DNA of 64,000 bases from Cryptosporangium minutisporangium (GCF_039536245.1 NZ_BAAAYN010000040.1:10171-74170), one strand, 5' to 3'; numbered from the stretch's first letter, positions 45,450-55,078 are shown. Translations and numbers: made by a program. The notes: generated by a model not told the origin, from the letters alone.

Positions 45450-47180
45450 ATGGGCGACGTCACGCCCCAGCCCGCTGACACGGAGCCGCTGGCGCCGTCG
45501 GACGAGGCCATGCGTCGGCTCGGGGCCAGCGCGTTGCTGTCGCCCCTCGGTCTGGCGATCACCGACGCCGTGGGGCGGGTGGAGTGGGTCAATCCGGCGT
45601 TCACCCGGCAGACCGGCCTCTCCCTGGCGAACGCGGTCGGGCGGCACCCGCTCGATCTTCTGCTGCCCGCCCGCGAGTTCACGCCGGACGAGGTCGAGCG
45701 GCTGCAGCGGGAGCTGGCGGCGGGAGGACGCCTGCACCTGGAGTTCGACACCGAGGACGGGGTGGGCACGCCCTGCCGCATCAGCCTGCGGCTGGGTCCC
45801 GGCGCCGGTGAGGACACCGTCCGGTACTTCGTCCTCCTCATCGAGGACATCACCGAGCGGCGGGACAGCGCCGAGGAGGCGCAGCGCACCGCGGCCCGCG
45901 CCGAGGCGGTTGTGCACGAACTGCACGCCGAGCGGGAGCTGCTCGCGAGCGTCCTGTCCACGATCCCGCACGTGGTGTTCTGGAAGGACACCGAGCACCG
46001 CTACCTCGGGTGCAACCAGCCGTACGCGCGGCTGCGGGGGCTGAGCAGCGACAAGGACCTGGTCGGGCGCCGGGAGGGTGATCTCAGCCAGGACGAGCTG
46101 GGGCTGCTGATCGCGCAGATCGAGGGGCACGTGCTGGACAGCGGCACGCCGGTCGTCGACCAGGCGGTGACCGTGCAGGGCCCGGACGGGCACGCGCAGA
46201 TGCTGCTGCTGAGCGTCCTGCCCCGGCACGCGGACGCGAGCGCTCCGGGTGGGGTGATCGGCGTCGGCGCCGACGTCACGCGGATCACCGCGCTGGAGCG
46301 TCAGCTGGCGCAGGCCACGCGGCTGGAGTCGATCGGTCAGCTGGCCGCCGGCCTCGCGCACGAGATCAACACCCCGGTGCAGTACGTGTCGGACAACGTG
46401 CTGTTCCTGGCGGATTCGTTCACCGACGTGCTGGAGGCGCTGCGGTCGATCGCGAACGTCGCGCGCGGAGCGGAGCAGGATCCCCGCGGCGACGCGCAGG
46501 CGCCGACCGTGGCGGATCTCCGGGCTCGGTTGTCGCTGCTGGTGGATGGCCTGGACCTGGATTTCCTTGGGACGGAGATCCCGAGCGCACTGGAGCAGAC
46601 GCTGGAGGGTGTCGCGCGGGTCGCGGAGATCGTGCGGGCCATGAAGGAGTTCTCCCACCCCGGTCAGGGGCGGACGGAGACCGATCTCAACCGCGCCGTG
46701 GAGACGACCGTGCAGGTGTCGCGCAACGAGTGGAAGTACGTGGCGGAGATGGAGATGGATCTGGACCCCGGCGCCGGCCTGGTGCCGTGTTACGAGGGTG
46801 AGCTCAAGCAGGTGATCTTGAACCTGCTGGTCAACGCGGCGCATGCGATCGCGGAGAAACAGCAGCGCAGCGGTGATTCGGCGCAGGGGCGGATCGGGGT
46901 CAGTACCCGCCGGGTCGGGGACACGATCCAGATCTCGGTGAGCGACACCGGCACCGGCATGGACGAGGCGACGCGGCTGCGGATCTTCGACCCGTTCTTC
47001 ACCACCAAAGAGGTCGGGAAGGGCACCGGTCAGGGCTTGGCGATGGCCCACAGCTGTGTGGTGGGCAAGCACGGTGGGTCGATCGAGGTCGACTCGGTGG
47101 TGGGTGAGGGTACGACGTTCCGGCTGATCATTCCGGCGACGGTGGAGGCACCGCAGCCCGAACCGATGACGGGTTGGTGA
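45450..47180 (+). CDS. PAS-PAS sensor histidine kinase
   Basis: A 576-aa soluble sensor kinase. The first PAS is at about 25-135 ([20 protein letters not shown]) and the second at about 165-280 ([20 protein letters not shown], then [14 protein letters not shown]). The phospho-accepting His304 is in [17 protein letters not shown] HATPase domain follows with [25 protein letters not shown] and GTGQGLAMA. It has no transmembrane segment, so it senses a cytoplasmic cue. GGGAGG precedes the ATG. Its stop overlaps the GTG of the receiver-HDOD gene, so kinase and regulator are made together. The divergent degenerate HD-GYP regulator may be a second target. Confidence 0.93.
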   Translation: MGDVTPQPADTEPLAPSDEAMRRLGASALLSPLGLAITDAVGRVEWVNPAFTRQTGLSLANAVGRHPLDLLLPAREFTPDEVERLQRELAAGGRLHLEFDTEDGVGTPCRISLRLGPGAGEDTVRYFVLLIEDITERRDSAEEAQRTAARAEAVVHELHAERELLASVLSTIPHVVFWKDTEHRYLGCNQPYARLRGLSSDKDLVGRREGDLSQDELGLLIAQIEGHVLDSGTPVVDQAVTVQGPDGHAQMLLLSVLPRHADASAPGGVIGVGADVTRITALERQLAQATRLESIGQLAAGLAHEINTPVQYVSDNVLFLADSFTDVLEALRSIANVARGAEQDPRGDAQAPTVADLRARLSLLVDGLDLDFLGTEIPSALEQTLEGVARVAEIVRAMKEFSHPGQGRTETDLNRAVETTVQVSRNEWKYVAEMEMDLDPGAGLVPCYEGELKQVILNLLVNAAHAIAEKQQRSGDSAQGRIGVSTRRVGDTIQISVSDTGTGMDEATRLRIFDPFFTTKEVGKGTGQGLAMAHSCVVGKHGGSIEVDSVVGEGTTFRLIIPATVEAPQPEPMTGW

Positions 47181-48388
47181 GCAGGGTGCTGCGGGTGATG
47201 TTCATCGACGACGAGCCGAACATTCTGTCCGGGCTGCGGCGGATGCTGCGCAGCCAGCGCAACGAGTGGGACATGCAGTTCGCGAACTCCGGCGCGGAGG
47301 GTCTGGCCCTGATGGCCGAGGCGCCGGTGGACGTGCTGGTGTGCGACATGCGGATGCCGGGGATGGACGGCGTGCAGGTGATGGCGGCGGTCCGGGAGCG
47401 GTATCCGTCCACGGCGCGGATCATCCTGACCGGGCAGACCGATCGGGAGTCGGTGATCGCCGCACTCGGCCTGACTCAGCGGTTCCTGCTCAAGCCGTGC
47501 CGCCCGGAGGATCTGATCGCGGCGATCGAGCAGGTGATGGAGGTGCGCCGGGCGGTCACCGAAGGGCAGATCCAGGCGTTTCTGGGGTCGGTGCACTCGT
47601 TGCCGCGGCCGCCGGCGGTGTACACGCAGATCGTGGAGATGGCGTCCCGGCCGGACTGCAACGTGCAGGATCTGGTCGAGGTGATCGAGCACGACATCGC
47701 GACCGCCACCGAGGTGCTCAAGCTGGTGAACTCCGGGGTGTTCTGTGCGCCGCACCCGGTGGACACGCTGGCCGGTGCGGTGGTGCTGCTGGGGTTCGAC
47801 GCGATTCAGGCGCTGGCGCTGGCCAGTTCGGCGCTGCGGTCGGACGTGCCGACGCCGGAGAGCTTCGATCTGGACGCGCTGGCGAACTACAGCATGGTGG
47901 TCGCGGCGATGTGCCGGAAGATCGCGGCGGCCGAGGGCGCGGACCGGAACGGCGTCAGTGCCGCCTTCCTGTCCGGTTTGCTCCATAGTGTCGGGTTGCT
48001 GGTGCAGGTCAGCGCGAGCCCGGGCGGCTGGGAGCTGGTGCGCGAGGGGTCCCGCGACCCCTGGGCGCAGGCCGAGGTGGAGGTCGGGGTGTTCGGCTGC
48101 ACGTCGACGCAGGCCAGCGCGTACCTGCTGGGGCTGTGGGGGTTCGCCGAGCCGATCGTCCACGCGGTGCTGGAGCAGCCGGTGCGCCCGGAGGATCCGA
48201 TGGCGACGCCGGCGGCTCACACGCTGGCGTACGCGCGGATGCGTGCGGGCTACCCGAAGGCGGAGATCGCGGGGGCGCCGGGCACGTACCTGTCGCCGGA
48301 GCGGCTGGCGCGCTGGGACGAGCTCTGTGCGGACCTGCGGGAGGACCTGGACACCGTGGTCTGGCCTCCCGCTCCACTTCCCCGATAA
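47177..48388 (+). CDS. Response regulator with HDOD output domain
   Basis: A 403-aa regulator. The receiver domain (about 1-125) has Asp-Asp at 11-12, phospho-acceptor Asp57 in VLVCDMRMPGMDG, switch Thr in IILTGQTD and Lys in FLLKPCRP. The second half is an HDOD domain (LPRPPAVYTQIVEMASRPDC, VIEHDIATATEVLKLVNSGV, LLGFDAIQALALASSAL), a non-catalytic relative of HD domains used in signalling and motility control. No DNA-binding domain, so output is by protein contact. Starts with GTG overlapping the kinase stop (GTGA). Likely the cognate partner of that kinase. Confidence 0.92.
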   Translation: MSRVLRVMFIDDEPNILSGLRRMLRSQRNEWDMQFANSGAEGLALMAEAPVDVLVCDMRMPGMDGVQVMAAVRERYPSTARIILTGQTDRESVIAALGLTQRFLLKPCRPEDLIAAIEQVMEVRRAVTEGQIQAFLGSVHSLPRPPAVYTQIVEMASRPDCNVQDLVEVIEHDIATATEVLKLVNSGVFCAPHPVDTLAGAVVLLGFDAIQALALASSALRSDVPTPESFDLDALANYSMVVAAMCRKIAAAEGADRNGVSAAFLSGLLHSVGLLVQVSASPGGWELVREGSRDPWAQAEVEVGVFGCTSTQASAYLLGLWGFAEPIVHAVLEQPVRPEDPMATPAAHTLAYARMRAGYPKAEIAGAPGTYLSPERLARWDELCADLREDLDTVVWPPAPLPR

Positions 48389-48400
48389 TGTGCATTATGT
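48384..48400. other. AT-rich dyad at the end of the HDOD gene
   Basis: ATAATGTGCATTAT, a 6-bp inverted repeat with two-base spacer, overlaps the TAA stop of the HDOD gene in an unusually AT-rich patch, followed by GTAAAG. It lies between convergent genes where a promoter operator is not expected. Function unknown. Confidence 0.35.
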
Positions 48401-48450
48401 AAAGTTGCGGGTTCCGGGGCCCTTGGGAGGACTCCGGTGGGCGCTCCCCC

Positions 48451-49101
48451 TCAAGCGGTCGCGACGGCGGCTTTCGAGCGGTCGGTGGCGAGCTTGATCG
48501 CGAGCCCGGCGAGCGCGGTGCCCATCAGGTAGCGCTGGACACGCAGCCACGTCGGGCGGGTGCCGAGGAACCCGGCGATGGCGCCGGCGGTGAGCACGAT
48601 CAGCGCGTTGACGGTGAGCGCGACGGCGATCTGGACGCTGCCCAGCGTCAGGCTCTGCCACGCGACGTGGCCGCGGGCCGGGTCGACGAACTGCGGGAGC
48701 AGCGAGACGTAGAGGATCGCGATCTTGGGGTTGAGCAGGTTGGTGACCAGCCCCATCGTGAACAGGCGGCGGGCCGGGTCGGGCGGCAGCGGCGTCGGGT
48801 CGAAGACGTTCGTGCCGCCGGGGCGCAGTGCCTGCCAGGCGAGGTAGAGCAGGTAGGCGGCGCCGGCGAGCTTGATCGCGGTGTACAGGGCGGGGACGAC
48901 CGTGAACACCGCGACGAGCCCGACGGTCGCGGCGGTGAGGTAGACGAGGAAGCCGACCGCGACGCCGGTGAGCGAGATCAGTCCGGCGCGGCGTCCCTGG
49001 GTGAGGGTGCGGGAGACCAGGTAGATCATGTTCGGCCCGGGGGTCAGGACGAGCCCTAGGGCGACGGCGGCGATGCCGAGTAGCGCGCCGGTGGTGATCA
49101 C
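48451..49101 (-). CDS. LysE-family amino-acid/metabolite exporter
   Basis: A 216-aa inner-membrane exporter with about six hydrophobic segments. The family motif is near the N-terminus: GLVLTPGPNMIYLVSRTLTQ, then GRRAGLISLTGVAVGF; FTMGLVTNLLNPKIAILYVS is the second signature. Members export basic amino acids, homoserine/threonine or similar small solutes; the substrate is unknown. The GTG at 49101 has a GGAGG five bases upstream, so the longer start at 49140 is rejected. It is a single gene between the HDOD regulator and a DHFR-like gene. Confidence 0.92.
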   Translation of the reverse strand: MITTGALLGIAAVALGLVLTPGPNMIYLVSRTLTQGRRAGLISLTGVAVGFLVYLTAATVGLVAVFTVVPALYTAIKLAGAAYLLYLAWQALRPGGTNVFDPTPLPPDPARRLFTMGLVTNLLNPKIAILYVSLLPQFVDPARGHVAWQSLTLGSVQIAVALTVNALIVLTAGAIAGFLGTRPTWLRVQRYLMGTALAGLAIKLATDRSKAAVATA

Positions 49102-49222
49102 GGGGCCTCCTGTGCGGGTGGTGCCTCTCTCCCCCGTCACCCAACCGGAGCGCGTGCGGCGATCGCCAGTCCATTTACGCCGGTAGTGGCTGGTCGCCCT
49201 GTGGCCGGGGTCTCAGTCGCGG

Positions 49223-49804
49223 TCAACGGCGCACCCGATAGCGCAGGTGAAGCACCCGGTTGCTCTGAATCACCACGTCAGGATCCTCCAGCAGGTGCTG
49301 CGCGTGGACCGACCCGAAGTAGCGCTTGCCGGACCCGAACACGACGGGTACGACGTCCATGCGCACCTCGTCGACCAGACCCGCGGCAAGCGCCTGGCCA
49401 CCGACGTCGCCGGCGGCGACCTCGACGATGCGGTCACCGGCGAGTTGCTGCGCCGTGGCCACGGCCGCCTCGACGCCGTCGACGAAGTGGAACGGTGCCT
49501 CGGGGTCCCAGCCCTCGGGCGCTGGCCGGTGGGTCACGACGACCACGTGGTCGATCCCGCTCGGAGGCTTCCCGTCCCAGCCGTCGGTCAGGTCGAAGAC
49601 GTGGCGGCCGGCGATCGTCACCCCGATCTGGTCCCAGTACGGCCGGGTGTAGTCGTAGGACGTCTGCGACACCTTCACGAAGCCGCTGTCGTCCAACGGG
49701 ACGTCACCGCTGGACAACCAGTCGAACAGCGGTCCGGGCTGGTCGTTGTCGTCGGCGATGAAACCGTCCACCGATACCGTGCTGTACAGGACCACCGTGC
49801 CCAC
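49223..49804 (-). CDS. Dihydrofolate reductase-family protein
   Basis: A 193-aa RibD-C/DHFR-like protein. MGTVVLYSTVSVDGFIADDN at the start, VTIAGRHVFDLTDGWDGKPP in the middle and the late VVPVVFGSGKRYFGSV motif are typical of this stand-alone group, which binds NADPH but usually is not the cell's folate reductase. GTG start preceded by AGGAGAG. A second, only distantly related member is at 62334. Substrate unknown. Confidence 0.88.
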   Translation of the reverse strand: MGTVVLYSTVSVDGFIADDNDQPGPLFDWLSSGDVPLDDSGFVKVSQTSYDYTRPYWDQIGVTIAGRHVFDLTDGWDGKPPSGIDHVVVVTHRPAPEGWDPEAPFHFVDGVEAAVATAQQLAGDRIVEVAAGDVGGQALAAGLVDEVRMDVVPVVFGSGKRYFGSVHAQHLLEDPDVVIQSNRVLHLRYRVRR

Positions 49805-49870
49805 GGGACTCTCCTCTGCTTCGGGGTGCCCCGAAGTTAGCGTGTCGTGGGCTGTCGCTCTTGTACGAAA

Positions 49871-50725
49871 TCAATCGGCAGGCAACGGCCAGCCGTCGAA
49901 CGCGTGGCCGGGGTGTTCGCGCAGGAACCGCCGCCGGGCTTCGACGTACCGGGTCGGCGTGAGCCCGGTGAACGCCCGGAACTCGTGGCCGAAGTGGGCC
50001 TGGTCGAAGTAGCCTGCGCCACCGGCGAGGTCGGCCCAGTCGATCGGTCCGGCGGGGTCGATCGCGAACACGAGGGCGGCGAAGCGGTGCGTGCGGGCCA
50101 GCCGCTTCGGCGGAACGCCGATGAGCTCCTTGAACCGCTGCGCCAGATGAGTGCTGCTGACACCGGCTGCCACGCTCAGGTCGCCGATCGTCACCGCTCC
50201 GCTGGTCGCCGCGATGACGCTGCTCAGATGGCGGACCAGCCCCAGGCCGGCGGTTTCGCGCAGCCGTCGCATCAGCTCCTCCTCGAGAAGCGTCAGCATC
50301 TCCTGCGGTGCGTCCGCCGTTGCCAGCTGGTCTCGCAGCTCCGCAACTGCCGCCCGGCCCCACACCTGCTCTATCGTCACCGGCCGGTCACACAGCTCGG
50401 CCGCGGGCATCGGCAGGAACGGCGCCAGCCCCCACGGCTTGACGTGCGCGCCGACGGACCGGGTCGGGACCGGGTAGCTGAACTCCCACGCGCGGGTGGG
50501 CATGGTGACCACGCAGCCGTCGGCGTACTCTGCCGGCTCGATCTGGGCCGTTTCGATGTCGGTGCCGGCGCGGATGCGGAACGGCGCCCCGAGGTTGACG
50601 ACGAGCAACGCCGACGGCGCCGGCGGCAGGGTCAGCCGGGCGTACGGCGGCGCGCCCTCCAGGTAATAGAGGTCGTCGATCAGCCCGTCCAACGGCGGTC
50701 GCGGCGCTCTGGACACGTACTCCAC
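49871..50725 (-). CDS. AraC-family transcriptional regulator
   Basis: A 284-aa regulator with a C-terminal AraC double helix-turn-helix: VTIGDLSVAAGVSSTHLAQR, then FKELIGVPPKRLAR, and GYFDQAHFGHEFRAFTGLTP as the second. The N-terminal half is a ligand-binding region of the DUF6597 type (EFSYPVPTRSVGAHVKPWGL). GTG 50725 is chosen since homology begins at EYVSRAPRPPLDGLIDDLYY. It lies 66 bases upstream of the DHFR-like gene on the same strand, which may be its target. About 29 bases separate it from the Eis-like gene. Confidence 0.9.
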   Translation of the reverse strand: MEYVSRAPRPPLDGLIDDLYYLEGAPPYARLTLPPAPSALLVVNLGAPFRIRAGTDIETAQIEPAEYADGCVVTMPTRAWEFSYPVPTRSVGAHVKPWGLAPFLPMPAAELCDRPVTIEQVWGRAAVAELRDQLATADAPQEMLTLLEEELMRRLRETAGLGLVRHLSSVIAATSGAVTIGDLSVAAGVSSTHLAQRFKELIGVPPKRLARTHRFAALVFAIDPAGPIDWADLAGGAGYFDQAHFGHEFRAFTGLTPTRYVEARRRFLREHPGHAFDGWPLPAD

Positions 50726-50754
50726 GCCCACAGCATCGCCGATCCCCAGTGGGC

Positions 50755-51987
50755 TCAGTACACCGGGAAGGCCGCTCCCCCGGGATAGAACGGTTCCCGT
50801 TCGCCGCGGAACGCCGCCGCGCAGCGGCTCACCCCGCCGGGCCGCAGCTCCTCGACGCGACCGGCCGCGGCGAGGGTGGCGAGGCTGGTGCCGCCGAGGA
50901 ACACCGCGCCGAGCTCGGCGGCGGAGAGCCGCACGTCGGCCGGGGCGCGGGTGGGTTCGCAGGTGACGCCGGTGTGGTCGGCGGCGAGGTGGTAGCGGCC
51001 GGTGTTCCACGGGCAGAACCGGTCGGTGACGTCGAGGACGACGTCGACCGGAACGACGTAGGCGCGGGCCGCCAGCGCGCGTTCGACGTCGACGAGCCGG
51101 ACGTGGAGCTGGTCGTGGACGGTGGCGGTGACCGCCCGCGCTTCGAACAGCAGGTGCGGCAGCGGCTCGTCGAGCGCGGCGTTGCCTTCCACCTCCGGGT
51201 GCAGGTCCAGGTCGAGCAGGTAGCGCCAGAGCGCGGCGTGGGCGGCCGGAGCGGCGGCGGCGAGCTCGACGAGCTGGACGGCGGGGTGGCGCAGCCGGTA
51301 CAGCGCATACCCGTCGGGGGTGCCGTCCGGGGCGTCGTGGACCACGAGGCGAAGGGCGGTGGCGCCGTCGCGTTCGTGTTCGGGGTCGTCCAGGCGGGTG
51401 TGCCAGAACTGCTCCGTGCGGTCGGTCCAGCCGACGGTGGTGCGGCGGACGGCGTCGTAGATCTGCGCGAGCAGCGGCCGGGCGTCGGCGGGCTGGACCC
51501 GCCGGACGGTGCCGGTGATCGGCGGGACGTCCGGTCCGAACGCGGCGCTGCGGCTGTCGACGGTCAGTCGGAGCCGGGAGCCGGCGATGCCGTAGCCGAA
51601 GCGTCCGTAGATCGCGGCTTCGGCGGCGGCGAGCACGGCGATCGGCTCGGCGCCGGTCTCGTGCAGTGTGGTGAGCTGCCGCCGGGTCAGCGCGGTGAGG
51701 ATGCCGCGGCGCCGGTGGGTGGCGGCGACGCCGACCCAGTTGACGGCGGCGATCGGGGTCGGGCGGCCGCCGGGCAGCGTGAGCAGGCGGCGGTAGGAGC
51801 CCGTGCCGCCGACCGGCTGGTCGCCGTCGAACGCCCCGAGCATCCGGGGCAAGTCGGAGCCGACGACCGCGCGGACGGCCTCCACGTCACGGTCGGTGTA
51901 GTCCTGGCCCCAGGTGTCGGCGACCATGCGCAGCCAGTCGGCGAACTCGTCCGGTTGGATCGTCCTCATCGGGTACGCGTCGATCAC
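50755..51987 (-). CDS. Eis-like GNAT acetyltransferase
   Basis: About 410 aa, matching the enhanced-intracellular-survival (Eis) family: two GNAT-like domains plus a sterol-carrier-like C-terminal domain. The acetyl-CoA motif is VGVAATHRRRGILTALTRRQ; other markers are AAIYGRFGYGIAGSRLRLTV and the C-terminal ending in PFYPGGAAFPVY, where the terminal carboxylate acts as catalytic base in Eis. Eis proteins acetylate amines, including aminoglycosides, at several positions. Start: GTG 51987 or ATG 51969; neither has a clear ribosome site. Confidence 0.9.
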   Translation of the reverse strand: MIDAYPMRTIQPDEFADWLRMVADTWGQDYTDRDVEAVRAVVGSDLPRMLGAFDGDQPVGGTGSYRRLLTLPGGRPTPIAAVNWVGVAATHRRRGILTALTRRQLTTLHETGAEPIAVLAAAEAAIYGRFGYGIAGSRLRLTVDSRSAAFGPDVPPITGTVRRVQPADARPLLAQIYDAVRRTTVGWTDRTEQFWHTRLDDPEHERDGATALRLVVHDAPDGTPDGYALYRLRHPAVQLVELAAAAPAAHAALWRYLLDLDLHPEVEGNAALDEPLPHLLFEARAVTATVHDQLHVRLVDVERALAARAYVVPVDVVLDVTDRFCPWNTGRYHLAADHTGVTCEPTRAPADVRLSAAELGAVFLGGTSLATLAAAGRVEELRPGGVSRCAAAFRGEREPFYPGGAAFPVY

Positions 51988-52042
51988 CTGACAGTTTGTA
52001 CCGTCTGCGGCGTCGTGCCCGCGCACCGGTCCGGACAGAGCA

Positions 52043-52082
52043 CCGGCCCCATCGGACGCTGGGGGGCGTTCGATGGGGCCGG
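52043..52082. terminator. Hairpin downstream of the 52129 gene
   Basis: Perfect 12-bp stem CCGGCCCCATCG / CGATGGGGCCGG with a 16-base loop, located after the end of the minus-strand secreted-protein gene and before the Eis-like gene. Likely a terminator for the former. Confidence 0.7.
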
Positions 52083-52128
52083 CGGGCAAGGTCGGCAGGG
52101 GTTAAGCCGACCTCGGGCTCTTCAGCGG

Positions 52129-52506
52129 TCAGTCACACTCGGCGCGGAGCACCCAGACACCGCGGTAGTGCCAGCCGCCGCGCTCCCACGAGCGGTGGAA
52201 CGGCGAACCCCACTGGCCGCGCCAGTTGCCCCGGTAGCCGGTGCGGACGAAGTCGCAGTCGTAGTCCTCCCAGTAGCCGCGGTACTCGCCGACTCGGCCG
52301 GCCCAGTTGCACTGCCGGTAGCTGCGGAAGACTCCGACGACCTGGTCCTCGTCGCCGTTCCAGCCCCAGCCGTTCGAGCTGATCCGGCCGTCGTGGTTGG
52401 CGGGAGCCGCCGCCTGGGCGGTCCCCCCGAGACCGACGACCGCACCGCCGGTGACGGCGAGACCCGCCAGCGCCAGAGCGGCTCCGCGTGCTGTCTTAGA
52501 TGCCAT
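52129..52506 (-). CDS. Small secreted Trp/Gly/Arg-rich protein
   Basis: A 125-aa exported protein. The signal peptide spans about 1-32 (LALAGLAVTGGAVVGLGG, then TAQA). The mature part is rich in Trp, Gly, Tyr and Arg (NGWGWNGDEDQVVGVFRSYR, GNWRGQWGSPFHRSWERGGW) and has three Cys residues. It does not match a family I can name. A GAGGAGGG ribosome site precedes the ATG. Expressed as a single gene with its own terminator; possibly an extracellular developmental or antimicrobial-like protein, but this is a guess. Confidence 0.8.
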   Translation of the reverse strand: MASKTARGAALALAGLAVTGGAVVGLGGTAQAAAPANHDGRISSNGWGWNGDEDQVVGVFRSYRQCNWAGRVGEYRGYWEDYDCDFVRTGYRGNWRGQWGSPFHRSWERGGWHYRGVWVLRAECD

Positions 52507-52791
52507 GTATGTCCCTCCTCAAGATGTATCGGGCAGGGAGTACGAAAGCACGCTAGATGTGAGTTTTGTGAGAAAACCTCGGGCCAACCGGCGGCGTGGC
52601 GCGCGCCACGCCCGAGTAATACCCGTACGGGGGAGGCTCGATTTCCGACGTTCAGCCAGTCACTTACCGGATCTTCGTCTCCACAGTGGGCAAATCGCCA
52701 CTCCGTCACTCCTGGTGTCGAACCGAACCGGAGTGACCGGACGTACCAGTGAGAAAGGGATGGGCTGGGACCGGACGGAGGCGCGGAGCAG

Positions 52792-53406
52792 ATGCCGAAA
52801 CGGGTGGACCACCAGCAACGGCGGCGGGAGATCGCGGATGCGCTGCTCCGTGTCGTCGGCGTCCAGGGCCTGCACGGCATGAGCCTGCGGGAGGTGGCCG
52901 CCGAGGCCGGCGTCTCGCTACGCCTGGTCCAGTACTACTTCCCCAGCAAGGAGCAGCTGCTGCTGTTCACCGCCGCTTATCTCACGCGCCGGCTGTCCGA
53001 ACAGGTCACCAGCCGGGTGGCGGCCGCCGGCCCGGCGCCGCCACCGCGCACGGTCATCGAGGCGACGCTGGCCGCGCTGCTCCCCACCGATCCGGACACC
53101 CGCCGGTTCCACCTCGCCCACGCGGCGTTCGCCGTGCTGGCGATGACCGACTCCACGATCGCCGCGCAGGCCGTCCTCGCCGGCCCGGACGCCCGGGAAG
53201 AGATCCTGGTCGAGGCGTTGCGGACCGTGCTGCGGCCACCGGCGGACCCGCGCGCGGAGGCCGCCGGCCTGCTGGCGCTGTCCGCCGGGCTGGCCACCAG
53301 CGTGCTCGGTGGTGCGCGCAGCGTCGACGAGGCGCTCGGCGAGTTGCCGCACCACCTCGACCGGCTGCTGCCGGCCCGTGCGCCGGTGCAGGTCGCCGGC
53401 TGGTGA
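52792..53406 (+). CDS. TetR-family transcriptional regulator
   Basis: A 204-aa repressor. The helix-turn-helix covers about 8-60 (REIADALLRVVGVQGLHGMS, EVAAEAGVSLRLVQYYFPSK), and the C-terminal domain is helical. ATG 52792 follows GGAG-rich sequence. Its target is not obvious: the upstream gene is a divergent secreted protein 285 bases away and the downstream gene is convergent. The large upstream gap, with an AT-rich part near 52540-52575, probably contains its operator. Confidence 0.88.
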   Translation: MPKRVDHQQRRREIADALLRVVGVQGLHGMSLREVAAEAGVSLRLVQYYFPSKEQLLLFTAAYLTRRLSEQVTSRVAAAGPAPPPRTVIEATLAALLPTDPDTRRFHLAHAAFAVLAMTDSTIAAQAVLAGPDAREEILVEALRTVLRPPADPRAEAAGLLALSAGLATSVLGGARSVDEALGELPHHLDRLLPARAPVQVAGW

Positions 53407-53425
53407 GCGCGCGCGTGCCGTGCGG

Positions 53426-54262
53426 TCAGCCGCGCAGCTGCGCGGCGAGCGTGTCCAGCCGGTCGCGGGCGGCCCGGTAAGCCTGCTCCGCGGCCACGTC
53501 GGACGTCGTCGGCCCGGCCACCGTCAGCACGGCCCGCGCGCCGCCGGGGCCCGGTGCGAGCTCCCAGCCGACCGTCGCGTTCGGATCGTCACCCCATCCG
53601 TACCGCAGCGACGCCGGCTCGTCGGTCTCCGCATCGCGCGCCGGAGGCAACCCGTCGAGCAGCGCGCCCTCGCGGACGGCCCGGTCCGGCCCGGACAGCT
53701 GCGTCCACACGTCGGCCGGCGGCTTGGTCAGCTGGCGGACGAACCGCACCTGCCACCCGGTGCCGGTGGACTCGGTGACGCCCTCCCGCAGCCCGAACGC
53801 CTCCACGTAGCGGTCGTGGGTCGCCGCGACCCAGCCCTTGGACGGCTCGTCGGTGGGCTCCCCGGCCAGGCTCGCCGCCAGGACGTCCAGGCAGGCCACC
53901 CATCCGGTCGCGAAGCTCGCCGCGCCCGGGCCGTCGTCGAACGTGTGGGTGAGCGTGAGCAGGCAGCCGTCGCCGATCGGCGTGAGCTCCCAGCGCAGCA
54001 CGTCCTCCTCCCAGCGGAACTCGAAGAGCCGTTCGGGTTCGAACGCGACGACCGTGCCGTCCGACGGCGGTGCCTCCTCCTCCCGGAAGGTGAACGTGAG
54101 CTTGCCGCCGGGCTGCAGGTCACCCGTCAGGTCGGCCGGGAACCAGCGGCTGAGCTCGGCCGGGGTGACCAGCGCGCGCCAGACCCGGGCGGGCGGATGG
54201 GCCAGCCGGCGCTCGATCCGGAGCACGTACCGACCGGCATCCTGTGTGAGCGTGCCTTCCAC
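53426..54262 (-). CDS. SRPBCC/AHSA1-domain protein, duplicated
   Basis: A 278-aa soluble protein with two START-like (AHSA1/SRPBCC) halves. The first half has RRLAHPPARVWRALVTPAEL, SRWFPADLTGD, and RWEEDVLRWELTPIGDGCLL. The second begins WQVRFVRQLTKPPADVWTQL. This fold binds small hydrophobic ligands or acts as a co-chaperone-like module. GTG start is set by GAGGAG seven bases upstream. The proteins are often toxin-like or stress-related regulators in actinobacteria, but function is not established. It converges on the TetR gene at 52792. Confidence 0.88.
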   Translation of the reverse strand: MEGTLTQDAGRYVLRIERRLAHPPARVWRALVTPAELSRWFPADLTGDLQPGGKLTFTFREEEAPPSDGTVVAFEPERLFEFRWEEDVLRWELTPIGDGCLLTLTHTFDDGPGAASFATGWVACLDVLAASLAGEPTDEPSKGWVAATHDRYVEAFGLREGVTESTGTGWQVRFVRQLTKPPADVWTQLSGPDRAVREGALLDGLPPARDAETDEPASLRYGWGDDPNATVGWELAPGPGGARAVLTVAGPTTSDVAAEQAYRAARDRLDTLAAQLRG

Positions 54263-54393
54263 CGTGGGCTCCTCACTTCTCGGGGTTATCGGCCCCGAAC
54301 ATAACACTGTGGCTATATGCCGTGGCAAGTATGTACGACCGCTGGGTGAGAACTCGGTTCCACTCTGCGGACGTCTGGGCGGAGGATCGTGGC

Positions 54394-54990
54394 ATGGGAA
54401 AGCAGTACGAACGGATCGACGACCGGCTGCGCAGCTTCATCGCGGAGCAGCCGGTGTTCTTCGTCGCGACCGCGCCGCTCGCCGGCGACGGCCACGTCAA
54501 CCTCTCGCCCAAGGGCCGCTCCGGCTCGCTCGCCGTCCTCGACGAGTACACCGTCGCCTACCTCGACTTCGGCGGCAGCCACGCCGAGACCATCGCCCAC
54601 CTGCGGGAGAACGGACGCATCACGCTGATGTGGTGCGCGTTCACCGGGCCGCCGACCGTGCTGCGCGTCCACGGCACCGGCGAACCGGTTTTCCGCGACG
54701 ACCCCCGCTTCCCGGCGCTGGTGGCCACGATGCCCGACGCCGACGCCCCCGAGGTGCGGGCGGTCATCCTGGTCACCGCCGACCGGATCAGCGACAGCTG
54801 CGGCTTCGCGGTCCCGCTGATGGACTACCGCGAGGACCGGTCACTGCACGCGGAGTTCTTCGGACGCAAGGGCGAGGAGGGCTTCGCCGCGTACTGCGCG
54901 AGCAAGGAGCACAACCGGGCGAGCATCGACGGGCTGCCCGCCGTGCCGCTCCCCCTCCCACCCCGCCCCGCCGCACCCTCACCCACCTGA
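54394..54990 (+). CDS. Pyridoxamine 5'-phosphate oxidase-family protein
   Basis: A 198-aa split-barrel flavin-binding protein of the PNPOx-like superfamily. Characteristic stretches are IAEQPVFFVATAPLAGDGHV, NLSPKGRSGSLAVLDEYTVA and NGRITLMWCAFTGPPTVLRV. The usual members reduce or bind FMN/F420 substrates; this gene may not be the vitamin B6 enzyme. The ATG at 54394 is preceded by GGAGGATCGTGGC; the earlier ATG (54322) lacks this. It is divergent from the SRPBCC gene. Confidence 0.88.
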   Translation: MGKQYERIDDRLRSFIAEQPVFFVATAPLAGDGHVNLSPKGRSGSLAVLDEYTVAYLDFGGSHAETIAHLRENGRITLMWCAFTGPPTVLRVHGTGEPVFRDDPRFPALVATMPDADAPEVRAVILVTADRISDSCGFAVPLMDYREDRSLHAEFFGRKGEEGFAAYCASKEHNRASIDGLPAVPLPLPPRPAAPSPT

Positions 54991-55030
54991 CTCCCTCGCG
55001 CCGCCGCCTGCGGGCGGGCCGTGGCGGCTC

Positions 55031-55078
55031 TTCGGGAAGGCCACCTCTGCGGGCGGGGTGAGAGGTGGTCTTCCCGAA
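55031..55078. repeat. Dispersed inverted repeat with core CTTCCCGAA (second copy)
   Basis: Two 18-base arms (TTCGGGAAGGCCACCTCT at 55031-55048 and its complement at 55061-55078, one mismatch) between the PNPOx-like and MFS genes. It is closely related to the element at 41396-41452 and to half-copies near 281-516. The arm order GGCC/GGTC is swapped relative to the 41.4-kb copy, as expected for a symmetrical element. It may be a terminator too. Confidence 0.8.

Noticed and set aside
48384-48400. An att-like or transposon end at the AT-rich dyad after the HDOD gene
   Set aside because: No integrase, transposase, direct repeat or target duplication is nearby.
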